A stretch of DNA of 64,000 bases, from positions 335,483 through 399,482 of the forward strand of contig CBDCJB010000017.1 of assembly GCA_965217605.1 (NCBI GenBank), in the 5' to 3' direction. Made by a program: the position numbers and the translations under genes. Below, in pieces: positions 9,062 to 18,167 of the stretch. Within the stretch, counting starts at the first letter, position 1; the number at the start of each line of letters is the position of its first letter. This DNA comes from JAYYZW01 sp965217605 (lineage in GTDB: Bacteria > Pseudomonadota > Gammaproteobacteria > Ga0077536). The notes under the pieces were generated by a model. The model did not search any database. It saw nothing but the letters and a program-made list of their open reading frames with translations, and was not told the origin of the DNA.

Positions 9062-10453
9062 TTGTCGACGCATACGAAGGTTAAACCGGCGCCTGAAGGA
9101 CGGGATACACGACGCGCGTTAAACGGGACTCCGACGTTACTTTTTCTGCAACGGCGAGACGCATGGCGCCTGGCCGCGGTTGTACTCATAGGATTGGCCT
9201 TGGGCCTTGCGACCGGCGCGCTAGCACTGTGCATGCTGCTCGTCGTTGGCGTCTACCTTGTGTGGCTGCATGTCAAACTCAACTGCTTGTTGCGCTGGAT
9301 ACGGGACCGCAAAACGAACGAAGCGCCGAACACGCCAGGTATCTTGGAAGCGGTGTCCTTTGAATTCGAATACCTTCGCGAACGTCATAAAAAGCGCAAG
9401 AAAAAACTTGCTAAATACACCAGGCAATTCCAACAGACGGTCCGTGCACTGCCCGACGCGACCGTCGTACTCGACGCGAGCGATAGGGTGCAATGGGCCA
9501 ATAACCCGGCGCTCCACTACCTCGGCATCGAGTGGCCTGAAGACGCCGATAAACGCATCACCGATCTGATCCAGTTACCTGAATTGCGCGACTTCGTCGA
9601 GTGCGAGCGCGAACGCGACGTAACGGCGATTGAGATCGACAGCCACACCGCGCCGAAACGCTATTTGAGCGTACTGATCGCGCCCTACGGAAAGGATCAA
9701 CGCTTGCTGGTGGCACGGGACGTGACCCAGTTGCACCGAGCCAATCAGATCCGCAGCGACTTTGTGGCCAACGTATCGCATGAACTGCGTACCCCGATCA
9801 CGGTGTTGTGCGGTTATCTCGAGAATCTCATCGGTCAACGCAAACAGTGCCCCGAAATGTGGTGGCCGGCGCTCGAGCAGATGCAAAGTCATGCCGATCG
9901 CATGGGCACGTTGGTCGAAGAGTTGTTGCTACTGTCGAAACTCGAACAAGAGGCGCGGGTACCGACCCCGGAAACGGTGTGCGTCGGGGATTTAATCGGT
10001 GACATTCATTCCCGCGCCCGCGAAATCAGCGGGCCACGGGAGCACTTATTTTCGCTCGAGATCGAACCGGCCTTGAGCATCAAAGGCGCGAAAGGCGAGC
10101 TTTACAGTGCGTTTTCAAACCTCGTCTTCAACGCCGTCAACTACACGCCAGAGCGCGGCATCATAAAAATTCAATGGTACCAGGACGATTCGGGGGCGCA
10201 CTTCGAAGTCGAAGACAACGGCATTGGCATTGCAGAAGACCAACTGCCGCGTTTAACGGAGCGCTTTTATCGCGTAGATGCGTCGCGGTCGAGAACTGAG
10301 GGTGGAACGGGATTGGGATTGGCTATCGTAAAGCACGTGTTGCTTCGTCACGGCGCTGAGCTCACGATATCAAGCACGCTTGGACAGGGAAGTGTGTTTC
10401 GCTGCGATTTTCCGGAGTCCGAGATCGCCAGTCATCTTTCCGCTGCGATGTAG
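9062..10453 (+). CDS. phoR: Phosphate regulon sensor histidine kinase PhoR
   Basis: Inner-membrane kinase/phosphatase for PhoB. The 463-aa product probably starts at a TTG at 9062. It has two membrane segments (about residues 36-70), a basic linker (RERHKKRKKKLAKY), a PAS domain (about 125-225), the H-box with H240 in VANVSHELRTP, and a full HATPase_c domain with N-box SNLVFNAVNYTPE and G boxes DNGIGIAEDQ and GGTGLGLAIVKH. It overlaps by 22 bp the 3' end of the convergent methyltransferase gene. No PhoU or Pst gene is in the window. Confidence 0.95.
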   Translation: MSTHTKVKPAPEGRDTRRALNGTPTLLFLQRRDAWRLAAVVLIGLALGLATGALALCMLLVVGVYLVWLHVKLNCLLRWIRDRKTNEAPNTPGILEAVSFEFEYLRERHKKRKKKLAKYTRQFQQTVRALPDATVVLDASDRVQWANNPALHYLGIEWPEDADKRITDLIQLPELRDFVECERERDVTAIEIDSHTAPKRYLSVLIAPYGKDQRLLVARDVTQLHRANQIRSDFVANVSHELRTPITVLCGYLENLIGQRKQCPEMWWPALEQMQSHADRMGTLVEELLLLSKLEQEARVPTPETVCVGDLIGDIHSRAREISGPREHLFSLEIEPALSIKGAKGELYSAFSNLVFNAVNYTPERGIIKIQWYQDDSGAHFEVEDNGIGIAEDQLPRLTERFYRVDASRSRTEGGTGLGLAIVKHVLLRHGAELTISSTLGQGSVFRCDFPESEIASHLSAAM

Positions 10454-11283
10454 CAAATCCAGCCGGCGTCGGCGTCGGCGGTTTCCACAAGCTCGAATTC
10501 GCTGCTTCCTTCTTCCTCATCGTCGTCCCATCCCTGCCAATAAACACCGGTGCGGATGAATCCGGCTTCCTCCAAGATCTCGCGGATCTCGGGAATCGTC
10601 CACAGGCGCCAATCGTAGGAAAACGCATTCTTGATTTTGGAACCGTCATTGAACCGAAAGTGGATGTGACATTGGAAATGGCCGTTGACCGGGTTGTAAG
10701 CCGCCTGATCCCATACGTAGGTATAGCCTTTGTGTTTCGTACTCTCCTCGAGTTCGCGAAATGCGTCGTAGCCGCCGAAACAGTCCAAGAAGAACACCCC
10801 GTCGTCTTTCAGCGTGCCATGGATACGTCTGAAATACGCGCGTAAAGCCGGGCGTTCCTTGTACACCCAATAGCTGAAGTTCATCGCCAGCACGATGTCC
10901 TGCGGTGGAGTATCCACCCGCATGACGTCGCCTTCGATCAGCGCGATCCGCTCCATCGCATCGGGACTCAAGGACGCGACGTGATGCTCTCTCCCCCAGG
11001 CAAGTACATCGGGATCGAGATCGACGCCGATCGCCTGGTTTTCGGCGCGGCGCCGCACCCACTCACAGGACACATTGGCGGTGCCACAGAAATCTTCGCG
11101 CAGGTAGCGCGCCTCGCGCTTGCGCAACTGCTGGAATTCCGCATCCACGAAGTCGATTTCGGATTCCGCGGATTGCACGGCGTCTTCGTAGAGCACATGG
11201 CGGTCGGCGGTTTCCGCCTTCGGCGGCTGCTTCGGATCCCTACCGGTGCGTTTGTGCCGGTTCTTTTTCGGGCGCTTGGCCAT
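10432..11283 (-). CDS. Class I SAM-dependent methyltransferase, function unknown
   Basis: 283-aa protein starting at the ATG at 11283; the frame stays open upstream through a palindromic repeat, but that part is not protein-like. The basic lysine/arginine-rich N-terminus (about residues 1-25) precedes a Rossmann methyltransferase domain: LREDFCGTANVSCEWVRR, with the SAM-binding loop, then IGVDLDPDVLAWG (acidic residue for ribose) and VLAMNFSYWVYKER. The C-terminal half resembles small-molecule or protein methyltransferases. It is convergent with phoR, the 3' ends overlapping by 22 bp. The substrate is not identifiable. Confidence 0.8.
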   Translation of the reverse strand: MAKRPKKNRHKRTGRDPKQPPKAETADRHVLYEDAVQSAESEIDFVDAEFQQLRKREARYLREDFCGTANVSCEWVRRRAENQAIGVDLDPDVLAWGREHHVASLSPDAMERIALIEGDVMRVDTPPQDIVLAMNFSYWVYKERPALRAYFRRIHGTLKDDGVFFLDCFGGYDAFRELEESTKHKGYTYVWDQAAYNPVNGHFQCHIHFRFNDGSKIKNAFSYDWRLWTIPEIREILEEAGFIRTGVYWQGWDDDEEEGSSEFELVETADADAGWICYIAAER

Positions 11284-11318
11284 GTCGTCTTTGTGATACC
11301 CGCTATACTGGGAATGAT

Positions 11319-11389
11319 CCCGGATTCCGCTGCGCTCCATCCAGGCTACATCGGTCAAGTAGCCTGGATGGAGCGCAGCGGAATCCGGG
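11319..11389. repeat. Palindromic repeat, copy 2, perfect 31-bp arms
   Basis: Perfect inverted arms of 31 bp at 11319-11349 and 11359-11389 with a 9-bp loop. Arm core: GTAGCCTGGATGGAGCGCAG. It lies in the divergent intergenic space between the methyltransferase gene and ppk, where a strong cruciform or transcript hairpin could form. It is the best-preserved of the three copies in the window. Confidence 0.9.
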
Positions 11390-11484
11390 GGCACGGGGCT
11401 ACGCCGTACGGCGCGCAATTTTAAACAGAGGGCGCTGAAAATGCACCCGCGGCGTCGAGTTCGAGTTGTTGCGAAACGGGATTT

Positions 11485-13560
11485 ATGGACGCGAAAACGA
11501 TTCAAATCGGTGACCCGGAGCTCTATATCAACCGTGAGTTGAGCCAGCTCGAATTCAATCGCCGCGTGCTCGAGCAGGCGATGGATGAGCCCATTCCGCT
11601 GTTGGAGCGCTTGAATTTTCTCTGCATCGCGAGCAGCAATCTCGACGAGTTCTTCGAAATCCGCGTGGCGGGCCTCAAACAGCAGGTAGCTTTCGGATCG
11701 TCGCAAACCGGCCCCGATCAGATGATCCCGTCAGAGCAACTCAAGGCGATCAGCGCCGCTGCTCACGCCATGGTCGAAGAGCAGTACCGCATCCTCAACG
11801 ACGAGTTGCTGCCGCTACTCGCACAACGGGATATCCATTTTCTGAAACGCAGCGAATGGAATGCCCGGCAGGCCAGTTGGGTAAGACGGTTTTTCAATCG
11901 CGAATTACTACCCGTGCTGAGCCCCATCGGGCTCGACCCTTCGCATCCGTTTCCGCGAATACTCAACAAAAGCCTCAACTTTCTGGTATCGCTCGAAGGC
12001 ACCGATTCGTTTGGCCGTAACAGTGTGATTGCAATCGTCCAGGCGCCACGTTCTTTACCCCGCATCATTAACATTCCGGACAGCCATTCGGGCGGCCCGC
12101 ATGAATTTGTGTTCTTGTCGTCGATCATTCACGCGCATGTCGATGACATCTTCCCGGGCATGGAGGTAGCCGGCTGCTATCAGTTCCGCGTGACGCGTAA
12201 CAGCGATTTATTCGTTGATGACGAAGCATCAGAGGACCTGCTGCAGGCACTTGAAGGCGAACTGCATCAACGCCGATTCGGCGACGCCGTGCGTCTGGAA
12301 GTGGCCGACGATTGCCCCGACGAGATGATCAGTCTGCTCAAACACGAATTCAATTTGCTCGATGAAGACATCTATTCCTGCAGAGGCCCGGTCAACCTCA
12401 CACGCTTGATGGCGGTACCCGCGATGATCGATCGCTCCGACCTCAAGTATCCGGCATTTACGCCGCGCCGCCCGCTTCGACTCACGCGCAACGCGGATAT
12501 GTTCGATGTGATCAAGCGCGGTGATGTGTTGCTGCATCATCCGTTTCAATCGTTTGCGCCGGTGACCGATTTTCTATTTCAGGCTGCCCGCGACCCCGAC
12601 GTTCTCGTTATAAAGCAAACTCTCTATCGCACTGCGCCTGATTCGCCAATCATCCAGGCGCTCACGGAAGCAGCGGACGCCGGCAAGGAAGTCACGGTAG
12701 TGGTCGAACTCAAGGCGCGCTTCGATGAGCGCGCGAACATCGAACTGGCGACGCAGTTGCAGGAGGCCGGAGCGCACGTTGTCTACGGTATCGTCGGGCA
12801 TAAAACGCACGCAAAAATGGTTCTCGTCGTGCGCCGCGAGGGCAAACTATTGAGGCGGTATGTGCATCTTGGCACGGGTAATTATCATCCGATGACGGCA
12901 CGCCTTTACACCGACTACGGCCTGTTTACCTGCGACAACGCCTTCGGCATGGACGTACAAAAGATCTTTCACCAGCTGACCGCCCCCGGGCGTCCCGGCA
13001 AGCTCAAGAAAATGTTGCAGTCACCGTTCACGATGCACAAGACGATATTGGATTTGATCGGGCGCGAAACCCGGCACGCGCGCGAGGGTAAACCGGCGCG
13101 CATCATTGCCAAGATGAACGCCTTGACTGAAGTTCAGACGATCGATGCGCTATATGAAGCGTCGGCGGCCGGCGTAAAAATTGAGCTGATAGTGCGCGGC
13201 ATATGTGCGCTCAAGCCGGGCGTGCCCGGCATATCCGAAAATATTCGTGCGCGTTCCGTCGTTGGCCGCTTTCTGGAACACACGCGTGTCTTCTATTTTC
13301 AGAATGACGGTTCGCAGGAACTTTATCTATCGAGCGCAGACTGGATGGAGCGCAATTTTTTCAATCGCGTCGAAACCTGTTTTCTTATCGAAGATAAACG
13401 TTTGCGCAAGCGTATCCTCAAGGAAAGCCTCAACAATTATCTCGCCGATAATACGCGCGCATGGCTGTTGAAAAGTGATGGCTCTTATACCCGCACTAAA
13501 ACCGGATCCTCACGTATGCGCAACGCTCAGCATAGCCTGCTCGAGAGCTTCGCGCGGTAA
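11485..13560 (+). CDS. ppk: Polyphosphate kinase 1
   Basis: Reversible polymerisation of the ATP gamma-phosphate into polyphosphate at the membrane. The 691-aa product has the usual four-domain PPK1 layout: N domain beginning with YINRELSQLEFNRRVLEQ, a head domain, and two phospholipase-D-like catalytic domains. The catalytic histidine region HLGTGNYHPMTARLYTDYGL and the upstream KTHAKM motif are present. The C-terminal DWMERNFFNRVE block is intact. It faces ppx, whose stop is only about 24 bp away, so the two form a convergent synthesis/degradation pair next to phoBR. Confidence 0.97.
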   Translation: MDAKTIQIGDPELYINRELSQLEFNRRVLEQAMDEPIPLLERLNFLCIASSNLDEFFEIRVAGLKQQVAFGSSQTGPDQMIPSEQLKAISAAAHAMVEEQYRILNDELLPLLAQRDIHFLKRSEWNARQASWVRRFFNRELLPVLSPIGLDPSHPFPRILNKSLNFLVSLEGTDSFGRNSVIAIVQAPRSLPRIINIPDSHSGGPHEFVFLSSIIHAHVDDIFPGMEVAGCYQFRVTRNSDLFVDDEASEDLLQALEGELHQRRFGDAVRLEVADDCPDEMISLLKHEFNLLDEDIYSCRGPVNLTRLMAVPAMIDRSDLKYPAFTPRRPLRLTRNADMFDVIKRGDVLLHHPFQSFAPVTDFLFQAARDPDVLVIKQTLYRTAPDSPIIQALTEAADAGKEVTVVVELKARFDERANIELATQLQEAGAHVVYGIVGHKTHAKMVLVVRREGKLLRRYVHLGTGNYHPMTARLYTDYGLFTCDNAFGMDVQKIFHQLTAPGRPGKLKKMLQSPFTMHKTILDLIGRETRHAREGKPARIIAKMNALTEVQTIDALYEASAAGVKIELIVRGICALKPGVPGISENIRARSVVGRFLEHTRVFYFQNDGSQELYLSSADWMERNFFNRVETCFLIEDKRLRKRILKESLNNYLADNTRAWLLKSDGSYTRTKTGSSRMRNAQHSLLESFAR

Positions 13561-13583
13561 GGCGTACGTCGCCTGCACGATCA

Positions 13584-15080
13584 TTATTTAAATTTGAGCC
13601 TGAAGCCGGCAGCTTTCTGGTACAAGGCCTCCTGCTCGAGGTCCGCCCGCGTCAAGGGGTGCGCATTCAACCACTCCGCGGGATAACTGAGCTTTATCGT
13701 TGATTCTTCGGCGGTCATGGAAACGGGCGGCGGCGGTTCTTCGCTGCGGCGTCGGTGAAGCATGATCGCCAGGCGGAGGATCGCGCACAGCCGAATGATG
13801 GATGGCGAGTACGAAGCCGGCAGTTTGTTGAATTCGGCTATGGGGATCTTGCGCCGGTGCCCGCGAACGAGGGCCGCGAGGCGCCGTTGCTCGCCGCGCG
13901 CGAACCCCGGCATGTCCAAAGACGTCAAAAGATAACCGCCGTGTTTGTGGTATTGGTTGTGTGATATCGAAAGGCCGATTTCGTGGATGCTGGCCGCCCA
14001 GCACAGCATGCGGCGGTAATCATCGGCGTTGAGGTCCCAGCTATCGGCAACCTGTTCGAGCAGCACTTCGGCGGTCTCGCGCACGCGTGCACTCTGGTCG
14101 AGATCGATATGGTAGCGTTGCATGAGTTCGCCGATGGTGCGTTCACGCACGTCTTCGGAATGAATTCGCCCGACCAGATCGTAGAGCAGTCCTTCGCGCA
14201 AAGCGCCCTCGGAGACACGCATCCGTTCGATTCCCAGAGCCTCGAAGGCCGCTATCAATATGGCGACCCCGCCCGGGAAAACCGGTTGCCGTTTGACGGA
14301 TAGTCCGTCGAGTTCCAGCGCATCCACATGCCCGGCATCCAGCATGGTTTGTCGAAGTTGCGCGAGCGCGGCGGGCGTAATGCCCTCTTCGCTCCAACCC
14401 TGCGCTATGACGATGTCACGTATCGACAGGATCGTACCCGATGCGCCGATCACCGACTGCCAGCCGGCGTGCCGGTATCTTTCCTGCATGGATTCCAGCT
14501 CCTGTAGCGCCGCAATTTCCGCTGCCCGCATGTTCTTCGCGTCGATGCGTCCGTCGGCGAAGAACGCATGGCTGTGACTCACACACCCCATGTGCCTGCT
14601 TTCCATATACAGCGGATCGAAACGCCGCCCGAGGATCAGTTCGGTGCTGCCGCCGCCGATATCCATGACCAATCGCAGTTCGGCTTCGTCGTCCAGTCCG
14701 TGCGCGACGCCGAGATAGATCAAACGCGCCTCTTCGTGTCCCGAAATGATATCGATTCCGTGTCCGAGCGCGGCCTCGGCCTGCGACATGAACGAGAAAG
14801 CGTTACGCGCTTTGCGCAGCGTGTTCGTGCCGACAACCCGAACGTCATGTTGTGGCAGATCGCGCAGACGTTCACCGAAACGCTCCAGGCAGTCAATCGC
14901 GCGCACAATCGCCTTATCCGAGAGGTTGTTGTCGCGATCGAGTCCAGCGGCTAACTGCACCATTTCACGCATGCGATCGACGACGCGGAAATTATCCTCA
15001 TCGGTAATGGCTACGATCAGGTGAAAACTATTGGAGCCGAGATCGATGGCGGCGATCGACGTCGGGGTGGCGTTGCTCAT
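13584..15080 (-). CDS. ppx: Exopolyphosphatase (Ppx/GppA family)
   Basis: Hydrolyses terminal phosphates from polyphosphate; family members may also act on pppGpp. The 498-aa product has the actin-like ATPase N-terminus AAIDLGSNSFHLIVA, the central VMDIGGGSTELILG phosphate-binding loop, and a C-terminal HD-like domain with ASIHEIGLSISHNQYHKHG. Length and domain order match E. coli Ppx/GppA. It is transcribed towards ppk, and its 5' side is divergent from the rhodanese gene with 82 bp between starts. Confidence 0.95.
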   Translation of the reverse strand: MSNATPTSIAAIDLGSNSFHLIVAITDEDNFRVVDRMREMVQLAAGLDRDNNLSDKAIVRAIDCLERFGERLRDLPQHDVRVVGTNTLRKARNAFSFMSQAEAALGHGIDIISGHEEARLIYLGVAHGLDDEAELRLVMDIGGGSTELILGRRFDPLYMESRHMGCVSHSHAFFADGRIDAKNMRAAEIAALQELESMQERYRHAGWQSVIGASGTILSIRDIVIAQGWSEEGITPAALAQLRQTMLDAGHVDALELDGLSVKRQPVFPGGVAILIAAFEALGIERMRVSEGALREGLLYDLVGRIHSEDVRERTIGELMQRYHIDLDQSARVRETAEVLLEQVADSWDLNADDYRRMLCWAASIHEIGLSISHNQYHKHGGYLLTSLDMPGFARGEQRRLAALVRGHRRKIPIAEFNKLPASYSPSIIRLCAILRLAIMLHRRRSEEPPPPVSMTAEESTIKLSYPAEWLNAHPLTRADLEQEALYQKAAGFRLKFK

Positions 15081-15162
15081 AGAGAATTGCTAGGTTCGAG
15101 GTGTGCCCACGAAACAGCGACTATTATACGCTTGGAAGGCAATATGAAAGAGGGAAACTACG

Positions 15163-15582
15163 ATGCCGGATGACACTATCGGCCGCGTGACACCGCCGCA
15201 AGCTTCCAAAATCCTCGAACAGGAACCGCAGGCCATCCTTGTGGACGTACGCAGTAAAGTCGAATTCGATTACGTCGGACATCCGCTCAATGCCGTGCAC
15301 GTCCCGTGGAAGGAATTTCCCGATTGGAACGTGAATGAGAGTTTCGTTGACGCCGTGCGTACGGCATTGCGTGACCACGGCGGCGACGATCCGTCGCGAC
15401 CGATCCTCGCTATATGCCGGAGCGGTGCGCGTTCACTTTCCGCCGCCAAGGCGCTGGCTGCGGCGGGTTATGAACGTCTATACAACGTCGAAGAGGGGTT
15501 CGAAGGTGACAAAGATCCGCACGCCCACCGCGGCACGATCAACGGCTGGCGATTTCACGGCCTGCCATGGGAACAAACTTAA
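15163..15582 (+). CDS. Rhodanese-domain sulfurtransferase-like protein
   Basis: 139-aa single-domain rhodanese without a signal peptide, so cytoplasmic. The conserved N-terminal LVDVRSKVEFDYVGHP and the six-residue active loop CRSGAR with the catalytic cysteine (in LAICRSGARS) are present. Family members transfer sulfane sulfur or act as thiol carriers. An AGAGGG Shine-Dalgarno-like stretch precedes the ATG. Its 3' end overlaps the convergent zinc-ribbon gene by 4 bp. Confidence 0.9.
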   Translation: MPDDTIGRVTPPQASKILEQEPQAILVDVRSKVEFDYVGHPLNAVHVPWKEFPDWNVNESFVDAVRTALRDHGGDDPSRPILAICRSGARSLSAAKALAAAGYERLYNVEEGFEGDKDPHAHRGTINGWRFHGLPWEQT

Positions 15583-15890
15583 TAGCGAAGCGCCCCACAA
15601 CTCCAGCACTGACCGAACTGGGCTTCCAGATGTTCGCCGCATTGGGCGCAGATCCACTCACGCGTGTCCGTAGTCCGTGTCGTGAGGGTGCGCTCGATGA
15701 TCTCAGTGGCCGCGTTCGCATCGGTATCATCGAGCACCCATACTTCGGGCCAACATTCATTCACCGGCAGCTCACCCACGCCACCGCCAAGGTATTGATT
15801 ACGGACGATACACTCGATTCCAGCATTGACGAGCAACGATTCTACGAAGCCTGACAACACCGGATCGGCATCCATGAAGACGCGTTTCAT
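15579..15890 (-). CDS. DUF2007-type small protein with C-terminal zinc ribbon
   Basis: 103-aa protein. Residues about 1-70 resemble the DUF2007 putative signal-transducing domain (MKRVFMDADPVLSGFVESLL, GIECIVRNQYLGGGVGELP, EVWVLDDTDANAA). Residues 80-103 form a CxxC...CxxC zinc ribbon (ICAQCGEH and CWSCGALRY). The function of the family is not established. It overlaps the convergent rhodanese gene by 4 bp. Confidence 0.75.
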   Translation of the reverse strand: MKRVFMDADPVLSGFVESLLVNAGIECIVRNQYLGGGVGELPVNECWPEVWVLDDTDANAATEIIERTLTTRTTDTREWICAQCGEHLEAQFGQCWSCGALRY

Positions 15891-15917
15891 TTTTTATTTT
15901 TCATTGCCCATTTTTTC

Positions 15918-16358
15918 ATGATCGGTCTGATTCAACGCGTCGAGAAAGCGCATGTTGAAGTTTCCGGGGAGATCGTCGGCAGCATTCAGCGCGGCCTCAT
16001 GGCGCTCATCGGCATTGAGCGCGGCGACACGGAAGCCGAAGCGGCCCGACTGATTGAACGCTTGCTCCATTATCGCGTATTCCCGGATCGCGAGGGCAAG
16101 ATGAATCTATCCGTGAGCGATATCGACGGCGGCCTGCTGCTGGTGCCGCAGTTTACGCTTGCGGCCGACACCGACAAAGGCACGCGCCCGAGTTTTACGC
16201 CTGCAGCACCGCCGGAGGAAGGACGCAAATTGTTCGATTTCATCGTCGAAGAGAGCCGCCGCGTGTATGCGCGCGTGGGCACGGGCCGCTTCGGCGCTGA
16301 AATGAAGGTCACTTTGGTTAACGACGGCCCGGTTACATTCTGGTTGCAGGTGAATTGA
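15918..16358 (+). CDS. dtd: D-aminoacyl-tRNA deacylase
   Basis: Removes D-amino acids mischarged on tRNA. The 146-aa length and the C-terminal Gly-cisPro motif NDGPVTFWLQV match the family. The usual active-site motif SQFTLAADT reads PQFTLAADT here, so the serine that is conserved in E. coli is proline; the surrounding TLAADTDKGTRPSF is normal. The enzyme works through backbone contacts, so activity may be retained. The stop overlaps the start of the flavodoxin-like gene by 4 bp (ATTGA-type coupling). Confidence 0.93.
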   Translation: MIGLIQRVEKAHVEVSGEIVGSIQRGLMALIGIERGDTEAEAARLIERLLHYRVFPDREGKMNLSVSDIDGGLLLVPQFTLAADTDKGTRPSFTPAAPPEEGRKLFDFIVEESRRVYARVGTGRFGAEMKVTLVNDGPVTFWLQVN

Positions 16359-16816
16359 AACATCTACTCATGGTGTACCACTCGCAATCAGGCGGCGCCG
16401 AGGCCATGGCGGAAGCGGTGATTACCGGCGCCACCGATCCCGAAATCGAGGGTGTCGAGTTACGTATACGCACACCGCTCGATGCATCGGTCGAAGACGT
16501 GCTGTGGGCGGAGGCCTTGATCCTCGGCACGCCGGAAAATTTCGGGTACATGTCAGGCGCGTTGAAGTATTTTTTCGATCGCGTCTACTACCCTTGCCTG
16601 GAGCATACCCAGGGCCTGCCCTACGGTTTATTCGTCAAGGCCGGCAATGATGGCAGCGGCGCGGTATCGAGCATTACGCGCATAACGACTGGCTTGCGAT
16701 GGCGGGAAGTACAAGAACCAATCGTCGTTGTTGGTGACGTCGAATCGATCCACCTCGAAGCATGTCGCGACTTGGGGATGGCGCTATCCGCCGGTTTGGA
16801 AGCTGGAGTGTTCTAA
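16355..16816 (+). CDS. Flavodoxin-like FMN-binding protein
   Basis: 153-aa flavodoxin-fold protein starting at a TTG overlapping the dtd stop. The FMN phosphate-binding loop is YHSQSGGAEAM near the N-terminus, and the second flavin-contact segment is GTPENFGYMSGALKYFFDR. It most resembles the flavodoxin/NAD(P)H:FMN-reductase superfamily, perhaps WrbA-like. The electron donor and acceptor are unknown. Between its stop and the IS630 element (16817-16956) I see no gene. Confidence 0.78.
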   Translation: MKHLLMVYHSQSGGAEAMAEAVITGATDPEIEGVELRIRTPLDASVEDVLWAEALILGTPENFGYMSGALKYFFDRVYYPCLEHTQGLPYGLFVKAGNDGSGAVSSITRITTGLRWREVQEPIVVVGDVESIHLEACRDLGMALSAGLEAGVF

Positions 16817-16953
16817 ACGCGGCCGAATGTCGTGTGGAACGTTGATGCTGTGTTGCGCGGCCTTCTCCGGTGCTCATTTACTGGCGTGTAAACTGCGCTC
16901 CTCGAAGACCGCGCGCCTTGCCTGAACGCCCCACACGAATTTTGAGACCACTT

Positions 16954-18045
16954 CTAGTGTGCTGTCCCGCAAAGAAGTTTCGAAAGTCGGGCGAGTTTTT
17001 TCAAGATTGAGTCGGCGGTTGCGGTCCAGGCGAAAGGTATAGGGTTGGCGTTGTGCTGAGCAATATATCGCTCGATACGAGCAACGAGATCCTTCACATT
17101 CCGGAACGACCCGCGCTTGATAGCGCGCTGGCTGATGAGACCAAACCAACGTTCGACCTGGTTGAGCCATGACGCGTAGGTTGGCGTGAAGTGGACGTGA
17201 AATCGAGGGCGTCGAGCGAACCAGGCACGGACTTTGGGATGCTTATGCGTGCCATAGTTGTCCATCACCAGATGAACATCCAGCGCGGCGGGAACACTTT
17301 TCTCGAGATGATTCAGGAAGGACAGCAATTCCTGGTGACGATGCCGCGCTTTGCACTGCCCGATGACCGTGCCGTTAGCGATATCGAGCGCCGCGAACAA
17401 CGTGGTCGTGCCATGTCGAAAGTAATTATGGGTGACACCCTCGACATAACCGAGCCCCATCGGCAGAACCGGCTGACTGCGTTCCAATGCCTGGATCTGG
17501 CTTTTTTCATCAACGCACAATACCAGGGCATTATCGGGTGGATTCAAGTACAAACCGACAATATCGCGCACCTTGTCGACGAAGAAGGGATCGGTCGAGA
17601 GTTTGAACGTGCGGCTGCGATAGGGCTGGATCCCAAACAGCGTGAAATACCGATGAACGGTACTCTTCGAGGGCGCGGTCTCCCGTGCAAACGAACGCGT
17701 GCTCCAATGGGTCGCGTTCTCCGGTCGCTCGCTCAGCACCTTTTGCATCAAGCGTGCAACCTCATCGTCATCATATGTGCGCCGACGATGGCCCGGCGGC
17801 AGATCATACAATCCGACAATCCCGTTGGCGATATACCGGCGACACCAATTTGTGACCGTCGGATTGGATACATCGAGCTTTCTGGCAATCGCGCTGTTAG
17901 ACAGCCCATCGGCTGCCATCATGACGATCTTTGCGCGCCGTGCCAGCGCATGCGGCAGACTGCGCGACCTCGCGTAACTGTTGAGGACCTCGTGTTCCTC
18001 CTCGCTCAGTTTAACCGTAAAGGATCTGGGTCGACCGGTAACCAT
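16954..18045 (-). CDS. IS630-family transposase
   Basis: DDE transposase, about 363 aa from the ATG at 18045; the frame is open for another 14 codons upstream. N-terminal HTH region (LPHALARRAKIVMMAADGLS, then SNSAIARKLDVSNPTVTNW) binds the TIRs. Catalytic residues lie in LCVDEKSQIQ, LVMDNYGTHKH and SWLNQVERWF, giving the DDE triad. No frameshift is seen. The stop codon TAG is formed by the target-site TA plus flanking C (minus-strand sense), so the gene ends exactly at the left end of the element. Confidence 0.93.
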   Translation of the reverse strand: MVTGRPRSFTVKLSEEEHEVLNSYARSRSLPHALARRAKIVMMAADGLSNSAIARKLDVSNPTVTNWCRRYIANGIVGLYDLPPGHRRRTYDDDEVARLMQKVLSERPENATHWSTRSFARETAPSKSTVHRYFTLFGIQPYRSRTFKLSTDPFFVDKVRDIVGLYLNPPDNALVLCVDEKSQIQALERSQPVLPMGLGYVEGVTHNYFRHGTTTLFAALDIANGTVIGQCKARHRHQELLSFLNHLEKSVPAALDVHLVMDNYGTHKHPKVRAWFARRPRFHVHFTPTYASWLNQVERWFGLISQRAIKRGSFRNVKDLVARIERYIAQHNANPIPFAWTATADSILKKLARLSKLLCGTAH

Positions 18046-18119
18046 CGGCTGGCTCCTGCATGACACAATAGCCGATCTGATCATCACGACTTATGAAAGA
18101 TCATCGTGGGACAGCACAC
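16957..18119. mobile_element. IS630-family insertion sequence, complete
   Basis: An element of 1163 bp bounded by TA dinucleotides at 16955-16956 and 18120-18121 within CTAG-type target context, as expected of IS630/mariner elements. Terminal inverted repeats begin GTGTGCTGTCCC at both ends. The left end continues GCAAAGAAGTTTCG, which closely matches the end of the miniature element at 21329-21487. One intact transposase gene fills the element. Confidence 0.92.
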
Positions 18120-18167
18120 TAGTTATTCCTTTAGAATGACCCGTTGACGATCGATCGGGGAGGCGAT

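Noticed and set aside
10432..11706. Long minus-strand frame of 424 codons that runs upstream of the methyltransferase through the palindrome at 11319-11389
   Set aside because: The family start is at 11283; the extra part translates a palindrome and antisense ppk sequence and has no protein character.
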